DNA of 12,202 nucleotides from Gammaproteobacteria bacterium (GTDB lineage: Bacteria > Pseudomonadota > Gammaproteobacteria > UBA7966). The translations under genes were made by a program, and so were the position numbers. The DNA lies in NCBI GenBank assembly GCA_003485715.1, contig DNIF01000065.1, positions 1 to 12,202 of the forward strand, written 5' to 3'. The notes below the pieces were generated by a model, which saw only the letters and a program-made list of their open reading frames with translations, made no database searches and was not told the DNA's origin. Positions 1 through 4,457 of the stretch are shown piece after piece; the stretch's first letter is position 1; each line of letters begins with the position of its first letter.

Positions 1-107
1 GACGGTTCACCTGAAGGGGCGGAAAAGCGGCTCGAAGCCGGAAAGCCCGGAAGGATAGCCGAAAGCCACGGCGGAAGTCAGCCCGGGTGTCTCCTTACCC
101 CTTTCAG
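1..107 (-). other. Region downstream of trmD: no identified gene; possible coupled 34-codon frame and a repeat-like purine-rich stretch
   Basis: rplS normally follows trmD, but no ATG occurs on the minus strand here, so L19 is either just beyond the edge or absent. What is visible: a minus-strand frame opens at a GTG (111-109) that overlaps the trmD stop as GTGA. It runs 34 sense codons to a TGA at 9-7, which itself overlaps another GTG (10-8) as GTGA. A strong Shine-Dalgarno-like AAGGAG (complement of 91-96) lies inside this frame, 9 nt before an in-frame CTG (81-79) but before no ATG. On the plus strand the segment carries three related units: GCGGAAAAGC (19-28), GCCGGAAAGCC (37-47) and GCCGAAAGCC (58-67), plus a small perfect hairpin CGGCT-CGA-AGCCG (28-40). 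It could be an rplS leader, a small peptide gene, or a decayed dispersed repeat. I cannot decide among these. Confidence 0.25.
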
Positions 108-812
108 TCACTCACCCGGCCCGAGCAGATCCGGGCGCCGCTCCCGGGTGCGGGCGAGGGCCTGCTCGCGACGCCAGCGCTCGATCGCACGGTGGTCACC
201 GCCGAGCAGGACCGGGGGCACGGCCAGTCCCTCGAATAGCTCCGGCCGCGTGTAATGCGGGTGATCGAGCAGACCGCTGGAGAAGGAATCCGCCACGGCC
301 GAGCCGGGTGAACCGAGCACGCCGGGCAACAGCCGGGTGATGGCGTCCATCACGACCATCGCGGCGAGTTCCCCACCGGAGAGCACGTAGTCGCCGATCG
401 AGCATTCCTCGTCCACGCCGAGGGTGTAGATGCGCTCGTCCATGCCCTCGTAGCGCCCGGACACCAGGATGAGGCCCGGCAGGTGCGCCCAGGTCTCGAT
501 CCGCCGCTGCGTCAGGCGCTCACCTTGCGGGCTCAGGGCCACTACCGGCACACCGGGTGAGGCCACCTTCGCCGCGCGGATGGCGGCAAGCACCGGTTCC
601 ACCATCAGCACCATGCCCGGCCCGCCCCCGTAGGGCCGATCGTCCACCGTTCGGTGCCGGTTGCGGGCGTAATCGCGAGGATTCTCGAGGTGCAGCGTCA
701 CGCGGCCCTCTGCCACCGCGCGCCCCGTGATGCCGTAGCGCGCGTAGGCGGCGAAGCTGTCGGGTAGCAGGCTCACCAGCCCGAAGTGGTAAGGGGTCAG
801 GTCCTGCACCAT
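108..812 (-). CDS. trmD: tRNA (guanine-37-N1)-methyltransferase TrmD
   Basis: TrmD transfers a methyl group from S-adenosylmethionine to N1 of G37, next to the anticodon in tRNAs that read CNN-type codons, and so prevents +1 frameshifting; it acts in the cytosol as a homodimer. The 234-residue product (E. coli enzyme 255) shows the N-terminal SPOUT strand GLVSLLPDSF (11-20), PYGGGPGMV (60-68), the SGRYEGMDERI segment (118-128), the knotted AdoMet site SIGDYVLSGGE (138-148), and the C-terminal LLDHPHYTRPE (181-191) and RWRREQALARTRERRPDLL (212-230). I chose the ATG at 812 because family similarity begins right after it. The frame stays open upstream to an ATG at 887, which lacks homology. No Shine-Dalgarno is evident, so translation may be coupled to upstream ribosomes. 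It is third in the rpsP-rimM-trmD operon, 100 nt after rimM. Confidence 0.96.
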   Translation of the reverse strand: MVQDLTPYHFGLVSLLPDSFAAYARYGITGRAVAEGRVTLHLENPRDYARNRHRTVDDRPYGGGPGMVLMVEPVLAAIRAAKVASPGVPVVALSPQGERLTQRRIETWAHLPGLILVSGRYEGMDERIYTLGVDEECSIGDYVLSGGELAAMVVMDAITRLLPGVLGSPGSAVADSFSSGLLDHPHYTRPELFEGLAVPPVLLGGDHRAIERWRREQALARTRERRPDLLGPGE

Positions 813-913
813 GCGGCGACTTGCGGGGGCTGCCAGGGAGAGAACATCCAGGCGGGACGGACAGCGGCGAAGGCAGCGCAGAGACATGCCCGGCAGACTG
901 CCAGACACGGCAT
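797..913 (-). other. Short open frame bridging the rimM stop and trmD start (possible coupling frame)
   Basis: Seen directly: the rimM stop and an ATG overlap as TGATG (915-911). The frame from this ATG runs 38 sense codons through the whole spacer and ends at a TGA (799-797) located 13 nt inside trmD, in a different reading frame. The peptide would contain Cys at 3, 7, 10, 12 and 36 and resembles nothing I recognise. Since trmD has no clear ribosome binding site, terminating and restarting ribosomes could deliver initiation at the trmD ATG. Open frames of this length are common by chance at this GC content, so the coding claim is weak; the overlap geometry is the only support. Confidence 0.15.
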
Positions 914-1455
914 CAGTAGTCGGCCTCCCAATCCACGAGCAGTCGCCCCTGCTGCGGATCGGCCTCCAGCACATGTACCCCGCGGACGAAGGGAATCAGG
1001 CGTTCGACTTCTCCGCGCACCACGAGCACATCATGCGCGCCGGTCTCCAGGAGGCGCACCACCCGGCCCAAGTCAATGCCCGCGCGGTTCACCACCGGCA
1101 GGCCGATCATATCGGCCCAGTAGACCTCGCCAGGCGCAGGCGGCGGAAGTTGGTCGCGGGTGATGAAAACTTCGCGCCCGACCCATTCGGCTGCCGTGTC
1201 GCGTGTGTCTACGCCCACGAGGCGCACCAGAAGGATCTGCCCGCGGTGGTCGATCTCGGCCACTTCGAGCGGTACGAATTCACCGCCCCGGAGCACCTGC
1301 CACGGGCGGTATTCCAGCAGGTTCCCGGGCGGCCGAGTGAAGGAGAACAGTTTCAACCAGCCGCGCACACCGAACACGCCGCTGAAGCGACCCACCGCTA
1401 TCGGGGAGGCCGGGGCCACCGCTGGAAGCCCCGCCATCGCTGCCGAGTCTGTCAC
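913..1455 (-). CDS. rimM: Ribosome maturation factor RimM
   Basis: RimM binds ribosomal protein S19 in the 30S head and assists late 16S rRNA folding and processing. The 180-residue product has the two expected domains. The N-terminal six-stranded barrel begins with VGRFSGVFGVRGWLKLFSF (21-39) and continues to about 102. The C-terminal PRC-type barrel includes YWADMIGLPV (112-121), LGRVVRLLETGAHDVLVV (129-146) and the closing LIPFVRGVHVLEAD (153-166) with a WEADY terminus. The start used is GTG at 1455, preceded by a G-run (complement of 1461-1466) that could serve as a weak ribosome binding site; an in-frame ATG seven codons in (1437) is the alternative. It lies 105 nt after rpsP, an unusually wide gap. 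Expression below that of the ribosomal proteins, as in E. coli, is inferred rather than seen. Confidence 0.95.
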   Translation of the reverse strand: MTDSAAMAGLPAVAPASPIAVGRFSGVFGVRGWLKLFSFTRPPGNLLEYRPWQVLRGGEFVPLEVAEIDHRGQILLVRLVGVDTRDTAAEWVGREVFITRDQLPPPAPGEVYWADMIGLPVVNRAGIDLGRVVRLLETGAHDVLVVRGEVERLIPFVRGVHVLEADPQQGRLLVDWEADY

Positions 1456-1560
1456 TCATGCCCCCCGGACCGAACGCCGGCCTGTGGTTGATGGCAGGCC
1501 AACCCCGACCCAGAGGCCATTGCCCGAGCTTGAGCGCAGGGGCAGACGCGCCGCACCGGC
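1456..1560 (-). promoter_or_regulatory. rpsP-rimM spacer with two mutually exclusive stems near the rimM start
   Basis: On the minus-strand RNA two overlapping pairings are possible within 1504-1479: GGTTG with CAACC, and GGCCTG with CAGGCC. They share bases and their loops interleave, so only one can form at a time. They sit 24-49 nt upstream of the rimM GTG. A 34-codon open frame (GTG at 1556 to TGA at 1454-1452) also crosses the spacer, and its stop overlaps the rimM start as GTGA. In E. coli, rimM and trmD are translated far less than the flanking ribosomal protein genes because of mRNA structure at the rimM start; a similar role here is inference. Confidence 0.25.
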
Positions 1561-1818
1561 TCAGCCGGCAGCGGCAGCCCGGCCGCTGGCAGCGACGAGG
1601 CTCGCCACCCGGTCACTCATCTGTGCGCCCTTCGACTGCCACCAGGCGAGGCGCTCGCTGTCGATGCGGAAGCGGTCATCACCCTCTCGTTCCAGCGGAT
1701 TGAAGAGCCCAAGGCGCTCGACGTGCCGACCATCGCGGCGGGCGCGGCTGTCAGTCACCACGATGTGATAGAAAGGACGCTTCTTGGCGCCACCGCGCGC
1801 GAGACGAATGACCACCAT
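1561..1818 (-). CDS. rpsP: 30S ribosomal protein S16
   Basis: S16 binds 16S rRNA in the 30S body early in assembly and stabilises the 5' domain. The 85-residue product is the normal size and carries the family signature from the first residue: MVVIRLARGGAKKRPFYHIV (1-20), VTDSRARRDGR (21-31), ERLGLFNP (34-41) and the RIDSERLAWWQSKGAQMSDRV stretch (51-71). The tail is alanine-rich. The ATG at 1818 is preceded by a strong GGAGGT (complement of 1829-1834), 10 nt upstream. It is the first gene of the rpsP-rimM-trmD operon. No ffh is found upstream as in many gammaproteobacteria; instead fau is divergent, 118 nt away. Confidence 0.98.
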   Translation of the reverse strand: MVVIRLARGGAKKRPFYHIVVTDSRARRDGRHVERLGLFNPLEREGDDRFRIDSERLAWWQSKGAQMSDRVASLVAASGRAAAAG

Positions 1819-1899
1819 GTGCTGCTTGACCTCCGGGCAATTTGAGTAGGGACAGGCAGCGGCGGCATCAAGCCAGCCATGCCGAATCGAAGACGCACG

Positions 1900-1928
1900 A
1901 CTATAGACCAAAGCACGCAGGCGAGGAA
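1900..1928 (-). promoter_or_regulatory. Candidate sigma70 promoter of the rpsP operon
   Basis: A minus-strand -10 TATAGT (1905-1900, five of six consensus bases) has a poor -35 TTCCTC (1928-1923) at 17-nt spacing and is followed by a GC-rich discriminator, CGTGCG, as seen in stringently controlled ribosomal promoters. Transcription would start near 1893, giving a leader of about 75 nt. The -10 core is the palindrome CTATAG, so the plus strand also reads TATAGA (1902-1907) and could serve fau, though no matching -35 is visible there. The minus-strand -35 coincides with the GAGG ribosome binding site of fau. Predicted by eye only. Confidence 0.4.
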
Positions 1929-1936
1929 CTGTTCGG

Positions 1937-2536
1937 ATGAACTCCGTGGTCGATGAGAAGCAGGCCATCCGCGAATGCCTCACGGCAGCCCGACGAGGTC
2001 TGAGGCCCTCTGAGCGCGTGGCCGAGGCCACGGCCATCGCGAAGGCGGTGGTGAGCCTGCCCGAGTGGCGCACCGCCCGCCGCTGGTTCGTGTATCTCAG
2101 CGGGCCTGAGGAAGTGGACACCACTGACCTCGTGGACGAACTGCTCGCGCGACCCGCAACCGAGGTCTACGCCCCGGTGATCGTGTCCCGAGGGATCATG
2201 GAGGCACGTCGCTTGCGCGACCGTAGTGAGCTGCGTCCAGGGCGTTTCAACATCCCGGCCCCTCTTAACGGCGAGGCTGCCCTCCTGCCCTTCGAAGCGA
2301 TCCTCACCCCCGGCCTTGGATTCACTGCCGCTGGCGAGCGCATGGGCCTCGGTGCGGGATTCTACGACCGCTGGTTTGCCGCCCACCCGCAGGGTTGCCG
2401 GATCGCCCTCGCCTATCGCTGCCAGATCGTATCCCGGCTGCCGACCGAGGACACCGACGCCCCGGTGCACGTGCTCGTCACTGCCGACGGGGCCCGGCGC
2501 CTGAACACGCCCGCGGGGAGTCGCAGGGAGACCTGA
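1937..2536 (+). CDS. fau: 5-formyltetrahydrofolate cyclo-ligase
   Basis: This cytosolic enzyme (YgfA/MTHFS family) uses ATP to convert 5-formyltetrahydrofolate to 5,10-methenyltetrahydrofolate, returning the inhibitory storage form to the one-carbon pool. The 199-residue product has family length. Recognisable parts are the N-terminal helix starting at K8 with LTAARRGL (15-22), the strand WFVYLSGPEEVDT (50-62), RFNIPAP (103-109, family G-x-F-x-I-P-x-P) and the nucleotide-binding loop LTPGLGFTAAGERMGLGAGFYDRW (123-146, family G-x-G-G-G-x-Y-D-R). The usual Asp after G-x-x-F is Thr130 here. The ATG at 1937 follows GAGG (1923-1926) by 10 nt. In many gammaproteobacteria this gene lies behind the 6S RNA gene ssrS; here only 118 nt separate it from divergent rpsP, too little for 6S RNA. 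No T-rich terminator follows. Confidence 0.94.
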   Translation: MNSVVDEKQAIRECLTAARRGLRPSERVAEATAIAKAVVSLPEWRTARRWFVYLSGPEEVDTTDLVDELLARPATEVYAPVIVSRGIMEARRLRDRSELRPGRFNIPAPLNGEAALLPFEAILTPGLGFTAAGERMGLGAGFYDRWFAAHPQGCRIALAYRCQIVSRLPTEDTDAPVHVLVTADGARRLNTPAGSRRET

Positions 2537-2539
2537 GCA

Positions 2540-2599
2540 ATGGCCTTCGTGATGCCTCTGGCGATTGTCACCTCTCGGGCGCCAGGCATTACTCGATAG
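2540..2599 (+). other. fau-dgc spacer: possible 19-residue frame and a bulged hairpin
   Basis: An ATG at 2540 lies 9 nt after GGGAG (2526-2530), a well-placed ribosome binding site inside the end of fau. It opens a frame of 19 codons to TAG (2597-2599), encoding a mildly hydrophobic peptide. The same DNA forms an imperfect stem: ATGCC/T/GGCG (2552-2563 with a two-base bulge) against CGCCAGGCAT (2580-2589), with a 16-nt loop and no T-run after it. It may be a weak terminator or processing hairpin for fau, a small coupled peptide, or nothing. Evidence is positional only. Confidence 0.2.
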
Positions 2600-2633
2600 A
2601 AATTCACAAGATGCCCGGCGGCTACAGTTGGCC

Positions 2634-2639
2634 TATGAT
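2634..2639 (+). promoter_or_regulatory. Possible -10 element (TATGAT) directly before the cyclase start
   Basis: TATGAT matches five of six bases of the sigma70 -10. Transcription would begin about 6-8 nt downstream, essentially at the GTG (2645) that opens the diguanylate cyclase, implying a leaderless mRNA if both the promoter and that start are right. The sequence at the expected -35 (2611-2616, ATGCCC) does not match. Low confidence. Confidence 0.25.
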
Positions 2640-2644
2640 GCAAG

Positions 2645-4240
2645 GTGACCGTTAGCGATCTCGCCCTTTCGCGTCCTTTCAGCGTCCTGTCTCGCCCCGA
2701 TGGGTACTCCCGCAGCCTGCCGGAGTTTCCCGACGCCTCCGGAGTCGCCCACCCCTTGAATCCGCTCCCCACCGCGGCGCGCGCCGACTGTCTTGCGCCG
2801 TCCGTCGATGTGCTTGTCCAATCGCGTCTGCTTCAGTTGCAGGCAGTGGCCATCGTCCTATCGCTTTCCCTCTCGACCTGCGTGCTTGCCTGTCAAGCCC
2901 TGGCTCTGCCGGCAGATTGGTTTGGTGCCTGTGAGGGGGGAGGGACTTCAGCCCTGCTGCTTGCCATCGCGGCCCTTGGCCTGGGGCAATTGCACCCCGG
3001 CGCTCCCGGGCCGCTGTCTGCTGACGCACGTCGCCGCAACGCAGCCACCATCGGCATGTTGCTATGCGGTACCGGGCTTTTCGCCTGGGCCAGCGCATGG
3101 TGGGGCTTGATGATGTCGGACCCACTCTTGCGGATCGGTCATCTGCACTCCGTTGTCCACCTCGATACTGGCTCTCTCGGGGACTGCGGCCCCCTCTCCA
3201 GTGCCTTCGCCATCACTCAGGGGGCCTTCCTGTGTACTCGCGCGTCCGGGTCCGACGCTCGGGCCGGTTTGGCTCGATGTGCCCTTGCCCTCCTGCTGCT
3301 TGGGATAACCCTCCTCGCGTTTTCGGCCGTAGGCCTGGGAGTGCCCTTCCCGGGCGTCGAAGTCGCGGCCGAGGCCCCGTGGACGATCCTGGCTGCCATG
3401 TCCCTGCTCAGTCTGGCCAGCATCAGTGAGTGCGCGCGCAATCCGGGGCCGCTGTCCATCCTGACCAGCACGGGCTTGGGGGGGCGGCGTGTCCGCCGTC
3501 TGCTCCCCATCGTGCTGCTGCCCGGCCTGACACTCGTCGGAGTGGCCCTCGCCGTGGGCAGTGGGGTCGCCAGCCTGCCGCTGGCGACGGCCTCCACCCT
3601 GACCGTCACTACGCTCGCTGCCCTGTTGTTGCTGGTGCGCGAGGGCCACCGCATCGACCGCTTCGAGGCCGGATTGCGTCTGATCAGCCTCATCGACGAA
3701 CTCACGCACATCTACAACCGCAGGGGCTTCCTGCTGCTCGGCGAGCGCAGTTTCCAGACCGCCCGTCGACAGGAGCTGCCCTTGTCGGTGCTGTACTTCG
3801 ACCTCGACAACCTGAAGCCCGTGAATGATGCCTTCGGTCACGCCACCGGCTCACGCTTGCTGCGGGAGTTCGCCGAGATCCTCAATCAGCACTGTCGCTC
3901 GAGTGATGTGGTGGCGCGGGTCGGTGGCGACGAATTCGCGGTGGTCTCCACCGCCTCCGGCGAGGCGCTCGAGCGGCAGTTGCAACGGATCGCCGCGGCG
4001 GTGAGCGAGCGCAATCGCCATGGTCAGCGCCCCTACCGCATTCGTTACAGCGTGGGCCGCGCGAGTTGCGATCCGACCCAGAGTCCGGGCTTCGAGGAGC
4101 TGGTCGCCGAGGCCGATGCGCGAATGTACGAACACAAACAGGCGCGTCGCCGCGAACATGCGTTCGCACTGGGCGTACAGCCGCCAGATCCGCAGGGGCT
4201 CGCGATTGACTCGCCGCAGGGGGACACACCACGCCGGTGA
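2645..4240 (+). CDS. Membrane-anchored diguanylate cyclase (GGDEF) with unrecognised multi-span N-terminal sensor region
   Basis: The C-terminal domain condenses two GTP into cyclic di-GMP, a second messenger for attachment and motility. It starts with DELTHIYNRRGF (351-362), has the metal/substrate loop DLDNLKPVND (386-395), an intact active site VGGDEFAVV (426-434), and RSSD (418-421) exactly five residues before GGDEF, the position of the inhibitory I-site. The enzyme is therefore predicted active and product-inhibited. The first 335 residues hold about seven hydrophobic spans, near 65-88, 101-116, 134-157, 208-231, 245-262, 284-308 and 309-331, with a polar loop at 159-205. They match no MASE, CHASE or MHYT pattern I recognise and contain many Cys. 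The GTG start at 2645 is uncertain: no ribosome binding site is visible, and the first 50 residues look non-membrane and low in homology, so a later start is possible. There is no EAL domain. It is convergent with pnp. Confidence 0.9.
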   Translation: MTVSDLALSRPFSVLSRPDGYSRSLPEFPDASGVAHPLNPLPTAARADCLAPSVDVLVQSRLLQLQAVAIVLSLSLSTCVLACQALALPADWFGACEGGGTSALLLAIAALGLGQLHPGAPGPLSADARRRNAATIGMLLCGTGLFAWASAWWGLMMSDPLLRIGHLHSVVHLDTGSLGDCGPLSSAFAITQGAFLCTRASGSDARAGLARCALALLLLGITLLAFSAVGLGVPFPGVEVAAEAPWTILAAMSLLSLASISECARNPGPLSILTSTGLGGRRVRRLLPIVLLPGLTLVGVALAVGSGVASLPLATASTLTVTTLAALLLLVREGHRIDRFEAGLRLISLIDELTHIYNRRGFLLLGERSFQTARRQELPLSVLYFDLDNLKPVNDAFGHATGSRLLREFAEILNQHCRSSDVVARVGGDEFAVVSTASGEALERQLQRIAAAVSERNRHGQRPYRIRYSVGRASCDPTQSPGFEELVAEADARMYEHKQARRREHAFALGVQPPDPQGLAIDSPQGDTPRR

Positions 4241-4267
4241 GGGCATCGCCGAACATCCCCGCGCCCC

Positions 4268-4375
4268 CCGTCATCCCGTCCCCCGCGCACTCCGTCATCC
4301 CCGCGTAGGCGGGGATCCAGTCCTTCCCCAGCGACGGCGCAACGTCACTGGATCCCCGCCTCCGCGGAAATGACG
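4268..4375. repeat. Dispersed-type inverted repeat (MITE/REP-like) in the dgc-pnp convergent gap
   Basis: Two 29-nt arms (4293-4321 and 4347-4375) are inverted copies matching at 26 of 29 positions, separated by 25 nt. The left arm begins CGTCATCCCCGCG and contains an inner perfect hairpin CCCCGC-GTAG-GCGGGG (4299-4314). The right arm has decayed inside, keeping only CCGC/GCGG (4356-4367). A further partial copy of the terminus, CCGTCATCCC, occurs at 4268-4277 as a direct repeat of 4292-4301. Elements with termini of this CGTCATCCCCGCG...GGGGATCCAG kind are widespread between genes in gamma- and betaproteobacteria. It sits where both convergent transcripts end and could fold to slow polymerase or protect 3' ends; that role is inferred. 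No transposase is present. Confidence 0.8.
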
Positions 4376-4414
4376 ATGAACCCGCGTGCCCTTGTCGGGA
4401 GCAGGCCCGCACTG

Positions 4415-4440
4415 GCCCGCCCCCAGAACTGAGGGCGGGC
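4415..4440. terminator. GC-rich hairpin 18 nt past the pnp stop
   Basis: Perfect 8-bp stem GCCCGCCC (4415-4422) with GGGCGGGC (4433-4440) around a 10-nt loop. It lies just downstream of pnp on the minus strand and about 170 nt downstream of the cyclase on the plus strand. No T-run follows on either strand, so it is not a canonical intrinsic terminator; it may stabilise the 3' end or act with Rho. Together with the inverted repeat beside it, it is the only termination-like structure in this 217-nt gap, which otherwise holds no gene. Confidence 0.45.
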
Positions 4441-4457
4441 TGAGACCTCGACGCCGA

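Noticed and set aside
1..254. Plus-strand open frame entering from the left edge
   Set aside because: It has no visible start, runs antisense through the certain trmD 3' end and shows no recognisable domain; likely a shadow.
813..974. N-terminal extension of trmD by up to 54 residues
   Set aside because: The upstream part overlaps the end of rimM, lacks similarity to the TrmD fold and has no ribosome binding site at 974 or 887; similarity begins just after the ATG at 812.
1479..1504. H-type pseudoknot in the rpsP-rimM spacer
   Set aside because: The two stems interleave, but connecting loops would be 0 and 1 nt, too short to span the helices; treated as alternative hairpins instead.
1819..1936. 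6S RNA (ssrS) gene next to fau
   Set aside because: Only 118 nt are available, shorter than 6S RNA, and no long open-centre hairpin is apparent; the space is taken by promoter and leader sequence.
4293..4375. CRISPR-like repeat array
   Set aside because: The units are inverted, only two full copies exist, and there is no regular spacer pattern; it is a palindromic dispersed element.
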